Shown: positions 1-8,005 of the stretch, piece after piece
Numbering within the stretch: position 1 is the first letter of the stretch
How the letters are laid out: each line of letters opens with the position of its first letter
Source: Pseudomonadota bacterium
GTDB taxonomy: Bacteria; Desulfobacterota; Desulfobacteria; Desulfobacterales; Desulfolunaceae
Assembly (NCBI GenBank): GCA_018818835.1
Contig: JAHIRD010000111.1
Span: forward strand, 1 to 37,154
Direction of reading: 5' to 3'
DNA length: 37,154 bases
Position numbers and translations under genes: made by a program
Notes under the pieces: generated by a model
Told to the model about the DNA's origin: nothing
What the model saw: the letters and a program-made list of their open reading frames with translations, nothing else
Database searches by the model: none

Positions 1-231
1 GTCATCGGAATAGTTCCGCTCAGGAAGCATTTTTACGAGGATGTGAACGTGATTGCTTAGAACTGCGTAACCGAGGATTTCCGTAAAATAGATGCGGGCA
101 AACCGCTTGAGAATTGATACAAATTTTTCTTTTTCCACCGCACCGAAGGGGAAACCATCCAGGGCGGTTCGGGATATCACATGATAAACACTCTTTTCAT
201 CCCGAATAACCATTCGTGTTGTTCGTGGCAT
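1..231 (-). CDS. REP-associated tyrosine transposase (RAYT, Y1/HUH), 5' part only
   Basis: The open frame runs off the left window edge, so only the first 77 residues are present. The protein starts MPRTTRMVIRDEKSVYHVIS, followed by residues typical of the Y1_Tnp/IS200-like fold. The metal-binding HUH motif appears as NHVHILV near residue 63. The start is an ATG at 229-231 preceded on the minus strand by GGAGG at 6 nt spacing. RAYTs are single-copy, domesticated relatives of IS200/IS605 transposases thought to mobilise REP palindromes. The repeats at 309-382, just upstream, are the obvious candidate substrate. The catalytic tyrosine lies outside the window, so intactness cannot be judged. Confidence 0.85.
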   Translation of the reverse strand, partial: MPRTTRMVIRDEKSVYHVISRTALDGFPFGAVEKEKFVSILKRFARIYFTEILGYAVLSNHVHILVKMLPERNYSDD

Positions 232-308
232 AGGATACCTCCATAAATCATAAAAATGGGGTTGTTGTTTATATGTAAATGAACATAACAGAAGGAACAT
301 TATTTGGG

Positions 309-382
309 AAGTGTATTATTGGCCTGTCCCGGATTAGTCCCGGATAAGTGTATTATTGGCCTGTCCCGGATTAGTCCCGGAT
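309..382. repeat. Tandem 37-bp REP-like direct repeat, two copies
   Basis: Two identical 37-bp units (309-345 and 346-382) each contain TTGGCCTGTCCCGGATTAG followed by TCCCGGAT. Read on the minus strand they resemble the units at 36961-37012 (consensus close to CCGGGGACTAA-CCGGGGACAGGCCAA), so both ends of the window carry one repeat family in opposite orientation. The repeat lies about 80 bp upstream of the RAYT start, the usual arrangement of REPs around their transposase. Confidence 0.8.
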
Positions 383-564
383 TAAGTCATTGGTGGTGCG
401 ATCAGTTTTGTATCATCAAGTATATATTTTTTGTTGCTAAATCGGTTTAGTGAAAATTTACCACTATATTTTGTCGTTCTTGGTGCGGGTTTAATGATCG
501 GATTGGTATGAAAGACAATGATTTCACTAAAAAGTGATGTCATTTTTTATTTTACCAAAGTTTT

Positions 565-589
565 CCTCTGCGTCCTTTGCGCCTCTGCG
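565..589. repeat. Dispersed CCTCTGCGTCC...GCGCCTCTGCG repeat, copy 1
   Basis: The 25-bp string matches 35979-36004 except for one extra T. A related reverse-oriented form (GAGGCACAGAGATCACGGAG) lies at 29950-29969. The repeats are intergenic and non-coding; their function is unknown. Confidence 0.6.
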
Positions 590-657
590 AGATCCATTTC
601 GTTTTTATCGAATAACGTCAGCAACTTGGACTCACTCTAAACGTTCAGGTTTTTTGT

Positions 658-1245
658 TTATTTTTTGTTTCCCATGGCTTTAAGTTCATCCATGGCTTTT
701 TTGGCACAATCCGGACAGTAACCCGATGATATGTCAAGTTTCGTGTTTTTCCATAGATACTGTTCGATGGTCAACCATTCCCCTTTTCCTGGGGCTTTCC
801 CCGTATCATCCTGGAATTTTTTACACACGCAACATGTGGTGAGGATTCCTTCGTAGGCTTTGATTTTTCGTTTCATTTCAAATTTTTCAAGGCTGCGTTC
901 GATTCGAAAAAACAGTTCATCCGGGTCACAGGGTTTTAAAAGATAATCATCTGCATCCAGCCTGAGTGCATCCACAGCTGACGACAAATTTCCATAACCG
1001 GTAAGGATGATGGCCACACATTCAGGATACAGCGTCTTGCACCGTTGGAGGACCTGGATGCCATTGACGCCCGGCATATTCAGATCTGTGATGACCAGGT
1101 GAAACATCGCCTCGCTTAAGATGTCAAATGCCTCTTGACCTCCTAAGGCGGTGGAAACCTGGTAGCCCATCGTTTGAAGGGATTTTGAAAAGACACTGAG
1201 GATGGTTTTGTCATCATCAACGAGTAAAATGTGATATTTTTCCAT
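658..1245 (-). CDS. Response regulator, receiver domain with Cys-rich tail
   Basis: The 195-residue protein has an N-terminal receiver domain (about 1-120) with the acidic pocket DDD at 10-12, phospho-acceptor Asp54 (VITDLNMPG), Thr82 (ILTGYG) and Lys104 (LLKPCDP). There is no DNA-binding output domain. The C-terminal 60 residues contain CCVCKKF and, further on, GYCPDC. This paired CxxC arrangement could bind a metal and occurs in delta-proteobacterial signalling proteins. The gene lies 19 nt after the histidine kinase gene at 1265-3268 on the same strand, so the two almost certainly form a two-component pair. The output is unknown; it may act by protein contact or as a phosphate relay. Confidence 0.9.
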   Translation of the reverse strand: MEKYHILLVDDDKTILSVFSKSLQTMGYQVSTALGGQEAFDILSEAMFHLVITDLNMPGVNGIQVLQRCKTLYPECVAIILTGYGNLSSAVDALRLDADDYLLKPCDPDELFFRIERSLEKFEMKRKIKAYEGILTTCCVCKKFQDDTGKAPGKGEWLTIEQYLWKNTKLDISSGYCPDCAKKAMDELKAMGNKK

Positions 1246-1264
1246 GGCCTATACTCTCATTTTT

Positions 1265-3268
1265 TTAAACGACATCGGCAGGAAGGGTGATGATAATTTC
1301 CGCTCCGCCGTCCACAAGATTACCTGCTTCGATGCGCCCGTTGTATTCTTTGACAAGCCCTTTACAGATGGCCAGCCCAATGCCCATGCCTTTGTCCTTT
1401 CGCTGGGTGACAAAGAGGTCAAAGAGGCTGTGGAGGACTTCTTCGGATATGCCCGGTCCGGTATCGGAGATGTTGATCACGATGCCCCCCCCCTCATAGC
1501 TGGTCCGGATATTGATGGTTCCGGCCACGGGAAGGCGATCATCCATGTGTATATCGTTGATATCAATATCCGATTTTTCGGAAATGGCATCAATGGAATT
1601 GTTGATCAGGTTTAGGAATATTTGGGAGAAATGCTGGGACGCCGCATTGATTTTGGGAAGATTTGGGTCAAAATCCAGGTTTATCTTGATTAGATTTTTT
1701 GAAAGGTTGACACGGACCAGATTGACCGTGGTTTCAATGATTTCATTAATGTTGGTGGGCATTTTTACAGCCATGAACGGCCGATTAAGATCCTGAAATG
1801 ATTTGATTCTGTTTTTGACGGTGGCAAAAACGTGCTTCATCAAGTCGAGGTCTTCCAATAGTTTAGGATCGTCTTTGTGTTTGGCTTCCAGGGTCTGGAG
1901 AAGCATGATTACGGATTGGAGAGGCGAGTTGATCTCATGGGCGATGGATGCGGCAAGCTGGCCGGTGGCTGCTAATCGCTCGGAACGGATCAACTGATTT
2001 TCCAGACGGGATTTTTCGTTTTCATGTTTGTTGAAGCTGTTTTTCATCCGGTTAAACGTGTCGGACATGACCTGGATTTCCTGGTAAACCGAATGGGTGT
2101 CGTAATGGGTGAGCATATCGAATTTTTCAACAGCCCGCGCTTCTTTTTCAAGGTTGGCAATGGGACGGATAATGGATCTGGAAAGTATCAAACCCAGAAT
2201 GGTTGCAAGGATGGATATCCCCACGGTGATAAGGATATTGAGCCTGCGATTGGCTTTCAAACTGCCCAGGTAATCATCTTCGGGAATGAACACACCGATG
2301 ATCCAGGGCCATAAATCATCGTTAAAGGGGCTGAACATGGCGTGGTATGTGGCACCCTTATGGGTGAATTCTGTGAATTGGGGCTTTGTGAGTATCAGAC
2401 GCGTATCGTCTGAAAAGGACCAGTTGGCAGCCAGATAGGCTTTTTGGGTTCTTTCGTCGTTGATCTGGTCAATTTTTACAAGCTGGTTGTCATCTTTTCT
2501 AAGCATGTTGAGATCGGGAAAGGCCACCACGTCGCCATTATTGTTGAACATGAAGGCCATGCCGTGCTGGCCGATTTTGAGCTTGCCGATAAAAATTGAC
2601 AACTGGTCAATGTCGATATCCACACCCACGATACCTTTGAGCTGTCCATCAGGCGTTTTGGCAGGACCTGCAATGGTGATCCCCGGCTTTTTGGAGGTAA
2701 AGAAAATATAGGGGTCGGTCCAGACAATGCCGTCTTCTTTTAAAGCTTTCTGGAACCAGGGTCGTTCTCTGGGGTCATAGGTGTCTGCCAGGTCGATTTC
2801 ACGTGCAATTTCGTCTAAATGTTCGTTTCTCCAGATCAGCGTTGTTTCGTTGCCACCGTTTTTTTTGAGGATGATCTTTGTCCGGAAGCCCTTGTCACAT
2901 TTCACATTGGAGCGACTGACATAGAAGAATTCACCAGAGGGAGTCCCATAATAGATGCCAGCAAAATGGGGGTAAATGGACAATTGATCAAAAAAATAGC
3001 GTTCAAGGTGATCCAGGGAGTCAAGGTCGCTGCTGACCACATTGTTGGAGATCAGGCGTTTGGTAAGGTGCGCCGCTGTTTGTGCCAAAGCCAGGTGATT
3101 ATGGGATTGTTCCATGGTCAGATCGGTGATGTTGGCCATGATGCTTTTTGCGTGGTCAAGCAGAACACGTTCAGAGGATATGTAAGATGAGCTTGTGATT
3201 ATAAGCTGTGTCCCCCAGATTAGCCCGAGAAAGCCTGCTATCAGCGCCCAGCGTATGGATACTTTCAT
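1265..3268 (-). CDS. Membrane sensor histidine kinase (dCache-HAMP-HisKA-HATPase)
   Basis: The 667-residue protein has a transmembrane helix at about 7-28 and a large periplasmic double-Cache domain at about 30-335, including DPRERPWFQKAL near residue 164 and the second-lobe GIVGVDIDID near 211. A second transmembrane helix (about 342-363) and a HAMP-like linker follow. The dimerisation box holds the phospho-accepting His443 (SIAHEINSPLQ). The ATPase domain has the N box (LNLINNSIDAI, about 551-561), G1 (DTGPGI, about 601) and G2 (GMGIGLAI, about 626). The dCache domain implies sensing of a small extracellular ligand such as a carboxylate or amino acid. It is paired with the response regulator just downstream. 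The ribosome-binding site is weak (GGAG about 12 nt before the ATG). Confidence 0.93.
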   Translation of the reverse strand: MKVSIRWALIAGFLGLIWGTQLIITSSSYISSERVLLDHAKSIMANITDLTMEQSHNHLALAQTAAHLTKRLISNNVVSSDLDSLDHLERYFFDQLSIYPHFAGIYYGTPSGEFFYVSRSNVKCDKGFRTKIILKKNGGNETTLIWRNEHLDEIAREIDLADTYDPRERPWFQKALKEDGIVWTDPYIFFTSKKPGITIAGPAKTPDGQLKGIVGVDIDIDQLSIFIGKLKIGQHGMAFMFNNNGDVVAFPDLNMLRKDDNQLVKIDQINDERTQKAYLAANWSFSDDTRLILTKPQFTEFTHKGATYHAMFSPFNDDLWPWIIGVFIPEDDYLGSLKANRRLNILITVGISILATILGLILSRSIIRPIANLEKEARAVEKFDMLTHYDTHSVYQEIQVMSDTFNRMKNSFNKHENEKSRLENQLIRSERLAATGQLAASIAHEINSPLQSVIMLLQTLEAKHKDDPKLLEDLDLMKHVFATVKNRIKSFQDLNRPFMAVKMPTNINEIIETTVNLVRVNLSKNLIKINLDFDPNLPKINAASQHFSQIFLNLINNSIDAISEKSDIDINDIHMDDRLPVAGTINIRTSYEGGGIVINISDTGPGISEEVLHSLFDLFVTQRKDKGMGIGLAICKGLVKEYNGRIEAGNLVDGGAEIIITLPADVV

Positions 3269-3543
3269 ATGTCACAATGCTCCAGAGGATGATTTTTATC
3301 CAAAGAAAATGTAAAAAGGCCTGAATTGTGTTCGGTTAAGAAGCCATTAGTACATTGAACACAAGGCTTTGTCAAGAATCATAAGCCTTTATGATAAATC
3401 AATCATTCCTGTTTTTTTATTTTTTTAAGGCCTTGCCATGACATAGCCATGAACGAGAGAAGATTCTTTATAATTTCTCTGTACATGTCAAAGGATTTTT
3501 AGTAAGTTCGCCGTTTCAAAACGTATGAAAGGGTTGCCAGAGG

Positions 3544-3768
3544 ATGCTAAAAGGAAATACAAAAATTTGTTCACGATGTGGTGATGAAAAACCTGTTAAC
3601 GAATTCTACAGCCAGAAGGGCGGTAGGTCCGGTTTACGGGCAGCATGCAAAAAATGTTTCATCAAAGCCAATTCCGAATACCGGTACAAACGCAAAAGCG
3701 GTGTCCGGTTTGGTTCAAAAGATTATTTTATCGAATTAAAGCAAAGAAAGGAAGCTGTACAAAAATAG
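3544..3768 (+). CDS. Small zinc-finger protein, HNH-like N-terminal type
   Basis: This 74-residue basic protein has two Cys pairs, CSRCGDEKP near residue 10 and ACKKC near residue 34, spaced like the zinc-binding knuckles found in front of HNH nucleases and in phage or plasmid small proteins. No HNH catalytic motif follows, so nuclease activity is not expected. An in-frame TGA at 3526-3528 fixes the start at or after the ATG at 3544. AGAGG immediately abuts that ATG, which is a poor ribosome-binding-site distance. It stands alone between the kinase operon and the convergent PhoH gene. The function is not known. Confidence 0.6.
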   Translation: MLKGNTKICSRCGDEKPVNEFYSQKGGRSGLRAACKKCFIKANSEYRYKRKSGVRFGSKDYFIELKQRKEAVQK

Positions 3769-3845
3769 ACGCTTCCTTATCTAAGGTTTTTTGAAGAGTG
3801 TCCATCAAGAAATGGTAGATTGCGGTTCAGGCCACGTGTCCACCA

Positions 3846-3927
3846 TAGCCTTTGGCGACGGCGGAAGGCTGCAAGGTTTTCGAAACCGCAGGCGTAGCCG
3901 TTCTATGCCTCCGGATTTCGAAAACCT
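3846..3927. repeat. Nested palindromic intergenic element
   Basis: A perfect 12-bp inverted repeat, AGGTTTTCGAAA at 3874-3885 with TTTCGAAAACCT at 3916-3927, encloses a smaller stem AGGCGTAG/CTATGCCT (one G:U). It is preceded by AGCCTT...AAGGCT at 3846-3869. It lies between the ends of two convergent genes and may act as a bidirectional 3' structure or be a mobile palindrome. No T-run follows, so it is not a textbook terminator. Confidence 0.6.
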
Positions 3928-3971
3928 GAGAACGCTTGCATGGACCGTAAGATGCCCTTTATGGCTGGGCA

Positions 3972-5300
3972 CTAAAGAAGTTCTACCCCAATTTTAGCCA
4001 GTTCAGAACGTACAGAGGTTTTGAACTTGATGGATGCCACGATATTTTGGCCCTGAAGACGACTGGACGCATAGGCAAGACCGCTTGAAATTTTGTCAAG
4101 TCTGCGTCTCCGGTCGATCTGATCCAGGTCTCCGGTAAAGATGATTTTGGACCCTTCCCCGGCACGGGTGATGATGGTTTTGATCTGATGGGGTGTCAGG
4201 TTTTGTGCTTCATCGATGATCAGAAGGCACTTCCAGAAGGTGGTTCCCCGGATATAATCAAGGGGTTCGATTTCGATCTTTTTGTCCACGATCATTTTTT
4301 CGATCAACTCTTTATTTTTTGGATCAATCTCCTTTAAAACCGACATGTTCTGCCAGATCGGACGTAGCCAGGGGCCCATTTTCTCACGGATGTCACCGGG
4401 AAGAAATCCCATGTTGTCTCTGTCTTCCAGATGAACCATGGGGCGGCTGACCAGAATTTGCCTGTATTGACTTCTAACGGCAAGGGCTGCGGCAAGGGCC
4501 AGAAGTGTCTTACCTGTTCCAGCGCCACCTTCGAGGAAGATAAGGCTCAGGGCCGGATTGGTCAGAAGATAAAGGGCGATGTGCTGGGGCCAGTTGATGG
4601 AGGGACCGTTGACTTCCGGGCCCGAATAGGGCCTGATTCCGAAAACCTGGATGTTTTTGTTGACGATCTGGAAATATCCATTGTGTCGGACCGCCACGAA
4701 ATGTTCACCTTCAGTGTCCCGATCATCGGGCCGCTTCATGTCACCGGTCCATTCACTGATGCAGACCACTCCGCTGTTCAGCGGGATTTCCCCATGTTTT
4801 TTTTCATTATATTCAAAGGTGAAATTCTGCATGTTTATGCTTTCAACGGGCACAGTCAGCCTCGGAAGGATGGCGTCGCCGTTTTTTTCCACCTGATTTC
4901 TGTAGTAATCTTCCGCTTCAATTCCAAGTTCACGGGCTTTGATCCGCATCATACTGTCTTTGGAAACAATGGCAACTTTCTTGTATTGATCCTTGAGTGT
5001 TTTGGCTGTGGACAATATATGGTGATCGCTGACCTTTGGGTCCAGAAACGGGATATCATCCATGCTGATCTTCTGGGCGATCATCAGACTGGGATGGTTG
5101 GCCTGCCTGAGTTCTTCAATGTTCCGGATGGCTTCTCGGGCGTCAAACCCGATGTCAGGCCGTCCTTTCAGTCCGTCAAGTTCTTCGAGGACTTTCCAGG
5201 GAATGCAGGCTGTAACGCCTTTTTGCATCAGATAAGTCAGGCAGGAAGGATCGTGGACAAGTGTGCTTGTGTCGACAACTTTGATGCTGGAATTTTTCAT
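3972..5300 (-). CDS. PIN domain-PhoH family ATPase
   Basis: This 442-residue protein fuses an N-terminal PIN ribonuclease-like domain (about 5-140; acidic residues in VVDTSTLVHD and in the SDHHILSTAK and VSKD segments) to a C-terminal PhoH-type P-loop ATPase. Walker A is GGAGTGKT at 258-265 and Walker B is IIDEAQN at 361-367, followed by FTGDLDQID near 388. PIN-PhoH (PhoH2/YlaK-like) proteins are described as RNA-unwinding and cleaving enzymes, so a role in RNA turnover is likely. The ATG is preceded by AAGGAG with good spacing. It appears monocistronic and converges on the small zinc-finger gene. Confidence 0.92.
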   Translation of the reverse strand: MKNSSIKVVDTSTLVHDPSCLTYLMQKGVTACIPWKVLEELDGLKGRPDIGFDAREAIRNIEELRQANHPSLMIAQKISMDDIPFLDPKVSDHHILSTAKTLKDQYKKVAIVSKDSMMRIKARELGIEAEDYYRNQVEKNGDAILPRLTVPVESINMQNFTFEYNEKKHGEIPLNSGVVCISEWTGDMKRPDDRDTEGEHFVAVRHNGYFQIVNKNIQVFGIRPYSGPEVNGPSINWPQHIALYLLTNPALSLIFLEGGAGTGKTLLALAAALAVRSQYRQILVSRPMVHLEDRDNMGFLPGDIREKMGPWLRPIWQNMSVLKEIDPKNKELIEKMIVDKKIEIEPLDYIRGTTFWKCLLIIDEAQNLTPHQIKTIITRAGEGSKIIFTGDLDQIDRRRRLDKISSGLAYASSRLQGQNIVASIKFKTSVRSELAKIGVELL

Positions 5301-5507
5301 AAGGCTCCTTGGTTCGGGTGAATGAAATAAAAAACCGTTTTAAGAGCTGCTTGTATGATTTTATTCTATATGAAAAGTGTGGGAATAGGAAGGTGATATT
5401 TATTGTTCAAGAAAGGCTAACCGCTGTACGATGGGCCTTTTTCAGACCTTGACGTGAATAGGTTCGTGAATTAGTTTATAATATTATAAATATCTAAGGA
5501 GGCCATT

Positions 5508-5720
5508 ATGCCACTGTTTGAATACGAATGTAACGCGTGTAACCATACCTTTGATGTTCTGATGCTGTCATCCAGGGATCCTGAACCGGTGTGTCCCAAG
5601 TGCCGTCATGATGGGGTCAAGAAAATCATGTCCGCCGGTCATATCCTGGGTGGTCGCTCTTCGGGCCATTCTTTTCAGGGTGCTTCCCCGAATGGGGGGT
5701 GTGCCCCTTCGGGGGGGTGA
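5508..5720 (+). CDS. FmdB-family zinc ribbon regulatory protein
   Basis: The 70-residue protein begins MPLFEYECNACNHTF and carries a second Cys pair, VCPKC, near residue 28. This is the CxxC...CxxC zinc ribbon of the FmdB/CxxC_CXXC_SSSS family. The Gly/Ser-rich tail (GGRSSGHSFQG...) is also typical. FmdB-like proteins are common in sulfate reducers; a regulatory role has been suggested but the biochemical function is poorly defined. A strong AAGGAGG lies 6 nt before the ATG. Confidence 0.88.
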   Translation: MPLFEYECNACNHTFDVLMLSSRDPEPVCPKCRHDGVKKIMSAGHILGGRSSGHSFQGASPNGGCAPSGG

Positions 5721-5766
5721 GGGCTTTAATAGCCCATTCCTGGACGGAATGACTTATATTTTAAAA

Positions 5767-5799
5767 AACCGTTCCCACCCATGGACAGTGGGAACGGTT
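5767..5799 (-). terminator. Intrinsic terminator, best oriented for the minus-strand 4Fe-4S gene
   Basis: There is a perfect 12-bp stem (AACCGTTCCCAC with GTGGGAACGGTT) around a 9-nt loop. Read on the minus strand the stem is followed by a TTTT run, 59 nt beyond the stop of the gene at 5858. It may also end plus-strand transcription from the FmdB gene, though no T-run follows in that direction. Confidence 0.75.
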
Positions 5800-5857
5800 G
5801 GATTGGCTTAATATCCCTCGGGACTGAATATTATTTTACTTGGTTTTTCAACTAATT

Positions 5858-6953
5858 TTATTCATAGGGCTTGAAATCAACACCCCTCATACCGCCCCTG
5901 ATTTTGAACCATTCTGTTTCGCTTTTGGGTGGTGTGACAATGTCTTCGGGATTTTTACGAACCAGTGTGATGGCGTTGGAGGGACAGGTGGAAATGCAGA
6001 CACCGCATCCAATACATTTGTTCATGATGATTTCATAGGCATCGTCTTTTTCTTCGATGGCATTGACCTGGCAGCGTTCGTCCTTGCACAGACCACAGCT
6101 TACACATTCTTCGGTATCAATTGTTGCGTAATAGTGTGTGTTCACCACATTGGGTGCATCGATTCCAAGCTCGTTGATGGCTCTTAAAACACCGCAGCAA
6201 CACCCGCAGCAATTGCAGATGTATATATGACCGTGCTGGAAATTGCTGGTCATATGAACCAGGCCTGCTTCTTCTGATTTTCGGAGAACCTCATAGGCTT
6301 CTTCTTTGGAGATGGGCCGTGCTCCCAGGGGATGATCGTCAAAAATTCCAGGAACCGGTGCAATGGCCAGGCAGACTTCCATGGGTTTGTCACAGCGGTT
6401 ACCCAAAAGCTCTTTTTCCTTTTTACAGATGCAGTCATTGACAGCAAAGGCCTGCCCTTTTTCAATGAGGCCGGAAACGCGCTCATAGGGCAGGGTCATC
6501 TGGGCGTTCTCCACAGAAATCTCTTCTTCGATGGGAACCACCTGCATGAGTTGGGGTTTCGTATCGAAAAACTGGGGACCATAATGAACCGCGTATTCTT
6601 CACAGAGTTCCGCAAATTCTCGGGTCATGAATTTCAGCTGGAACTCATAAATCCCAAATACCCAGGGAACCATTTTGAACATTTTTACAGTGCCAAAATC
6701 CACACCGAAAATAAGCCCCCGGTGCCACATGGACACCAGTTTTTCATTCAGGCCTTCAAGGGACCTCCCGCTCCGTGCGGCAATCTGGTCAGGCGTTTCA
6801 AAGGTCAGTCTGAGATCACAGAAGATTTCGGCATCCTCCGGCCTGAAGATCATTTCAAGGATTTTGATTTCAACGCCGCTATCTGTTGACGGATACCCGT
6901 TGGGAAGGGTGTCCAGCACCTTGGCCAGTTTTTTGTAAACGGTATCGCTCATG
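5858..6953 (-). CDS. 4Fe-4S binding protein with N-terminal winged-helix-like region
   Basis: The protein has about 365 residues. Two ferredoxin clusters sit near the C-terminus: CVSCGLCKDERCQ and CIGCGVCISTCP. A further Cys-rich stretch (DCICKKEKELLGNRC) and NCCGCCCGV lie in the middle. The first 120 residues are helix-rich and resemble a small DNA- or protein-binding fold; this is inference only. Two ATGs are possible. The one at 6958 directly abuts AAGGGG, whereas the ATG at 6953 has the same site at 6 nt spacing and is preferred. The gene lies about 35 nt after the TetR gene and is probably co-transcribed with it. It is likely an electron-transfer or redox-sensing protein; the partner is unknown. 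Confidence 0.8.
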
Positions 6954-6988
6954 CTCATCCCCTTATTTTTAAATGGTTAAGGTCAATT

Positions 6989-7591
6989 TTATTCAAAACG
7001 AAGCCCGAAATAAAGGGCGTCGGTGATCACATATTTCAACCGGTCCGAAGAGTCCGTAACAAATCCGTCTATGATCAGCATGGCATAGCCATGGACAATG
7101 GACCAGGCGGCCATGGCCAGTTCAAATGGCTCACAGGGTCTGACCAGTTTTTTGTTTTGACAGTCGCAGATGCAGTCATAAAGGATGGCAAAGGCTTCCT
7201 TGGATCTGTTTTCCAGATCTTCTCCCATGCGGTGTTCTCCCGAAGAAAACATCACCCGGTAGTGGGAAGGGTAGGTGGCCGCAAAGTCGATGTAAGCCAG
7301 GCCGCTTTCCCTGAAACGCTTCAAGGAGTCATTGCCGCATGTCTCAAAGCGTTTTCGGGTGTCCTGAATCACCATGTCAAATCCTTCGATGGCAACAGAA
7401 CACAGAAGGTCTTCTTTGTTTTTGAAATGCCGGTAGGGCGCAGCATGACTGACCCCGGCCCTTTTGGCGACTTCTCTGATGGTAAACGCTTTGATGCCTT
7501 TTTCGGCGATGAGATCCAAGGTGGCGTCGATGAGCGCCCGGCTGAGATTCCCATGATGATAGGGTAAGGAGTGTTTGGTTAATGTTTTCAT
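6989..7591 (-). CDS. TetR/AcrR-family transcriptional regulator
   Basis: About 200 residues. The N-terminal HTH reads YHHGNLSRALIDATLDLIAE, then TIREVAKRAGVSHAAPYRHF, the classic TetR recognition helix, followed by KNKEDLLCSVAIEGF. The C-terminal ligand domain is of the WHG-containing type (IVHGYAM near residue 178). ATGs exist at 7600 and 7591. Neither has a ribosome-binding site, and the predicted promoter places the transcript start near 7594, so a leaderless or near-leaderless message from 7591 is plausible. It precedes the 4Fe-4S gene and lies downstream of hgcB on the same strand. An 8-bp palindrome in its own promoter suggests autorepression. Confidence 0.88.
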   Translation of the reverse strand: MKTLTKHSLPYHHGNLSRALIDATLDLIAEKGIKAFTIREVAKRAGVSHAAPYRHFKNKEDLLCSVAIEGFDMVIQDTRKRFETCGNDSLKRFRESGLAYIDFAATYPSHYRVMFSSGEHRMGEDLENRSKEAFAILYDCICDCQNKKLVRPCEPFELAMAAWSIVHGYAMLIIDGFVTDSSDRLKYVITDALYFGLRFE

Positions 7592-7592
7592 T

Positions 7593-7629
7593 GTAAACAT
7601 TTAGTAGGATATTATGTTTACGTTGTCAA
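7593..7629 (-). promoter_or_regulatory. Promoter and palindromic operator of the tetR-4Fe-4S unit
   Basis: On the minus strand TTGACA (7624-7629) is followed at 17 bp by TACTAA (7601-7606). An exact inverted repeat GTAAACAT (7593-7600)/ATGTTTAC (7614-7621) overlaps the spacer and the start region. The layout fits TetR autoregulation; binding itself is inferred. Confidence 0.6.
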
Positions 7630-7640
7630 CATGTTTTTTT

Positions 7641-7672
7641 GGGAGGGTGGACTGGGTGGACTGAGTGGCCGG
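7641..7672. repeat. 9-bp-period minisatellite (GGTGGACTG type)
   Basis: GGTGGACTG-GGTGGACTG-AGTGG is a short tandem repeat of period 9. A related tract on the other strand (GTCCACTCT-GTCCACCCT-GTCCACGAA) is at 23724-23750. Confidence 0.55.
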
Positions 7673-7679
7673 CGTGGTC

Positions 7680-7700
7680 GGGGCGCGGGTTTCGCGCCCC
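7680..7700. other. GC-rich hairpin after hgcB
   Basis: GGGGCGCG and CGCGCCCC pair perfectly around a 5-nt loop, 7 nt beyond the hgcB stop. No T-run follows on the minus strand, so it may be a 3' stabilising structure or a weak or Rho-type end rather than an intrinsic terminator. Confidence 0.55.
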
Positions 7701-7707
7701 GGGGATT

Positions 7708-7989
7708 TTAGGGGGTGCTGCAGGTGGCTTTGGATGGGCCTTTGAGCCAGCTTTGGATGATATAGGCTGCGCAACCGACGCCCGGGGAAACGGTGATGGC
7801 ATCCACCGGGCAGTTGAGGGCGCAGGCGCCGCATTCCATGCAGGCGTCTTTGTCCATGATAGCTGCTTTTTTATCCGTTAATTCAAACACGGCATGGGGG
7901 CAGACCCGGGTGCATTCTCCGCAGCCGATGCAGGTTTCACTGTCGAGTTTCAGGGTGCTAACGCCTTGGATATATCTGAATGTTTCCAT
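7708..7989 (-). CDS. hgcB: HgcB, 2[4Fe-4S] ferredoxin for mercury methylation
   Basis: This 93-residue ferredoxin has two CxxCxxCxxxCP clusters (Cys20-23-26-30 and Cys50-53-56-60). The HgcB hallmark Cys73 sits in PGVGCAAYI. HgcB is known to reduce the corrinoid of HgcA and is required for Hg(II) methylation. Well-studied HgcBs end in a vicinal Cys pair; here the tail is ATCSTP with a single Cys90. Start: ATG with AAGGAG at 6 nt. It lies 16 nt after hgcA on the same strand. The identity rests on the combination of Cys73, the opening FRYI-GV-TL-L-D pattern and the adjacent hgcA; alone it could be mistaken for a generic ferredoxin. Confidence 0.93.
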   Translation of the reverse strand: METFRYIQGVSTLKLDSETCIGCGECTRVCPHAVFELTDKKAAIMDKDACMECGACALNCPVDAITVSPGVGCAAYIIQSWLKGPSKATCSTP

Positions 7990-8005
7990 GATTGACTCCT
8001 TATGA

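Larger units (their letters stand above)
232..657. other. Intergenic region with REP-like and dispersed repeats
   Basis: No convincing gene is seen here. The stretch holds two tandem REP-like units (309-382), an AT-rich part, and a CCTCTGCGTCC-type dispersed repeat (565-589) that recurs near 35980. Confidence 0.6.

Noticed and set aside
309-382. CRISPR-like tandem repeat
   Set aside because: The units are directly adjacent with no spacers and match the REP-like family at the right end.
5449-5482. TTGACG...TATAAT promoter for the FmdB gene
   Set aside because: The spacer is 22 bp, too long for a standard sigma70 promoter.
7680-7700. Intrinsic terminator for hgcB
   Set aside because: The stem is strong but no T-run follows on the transcribed strand, so it is listed only as a hairpin.
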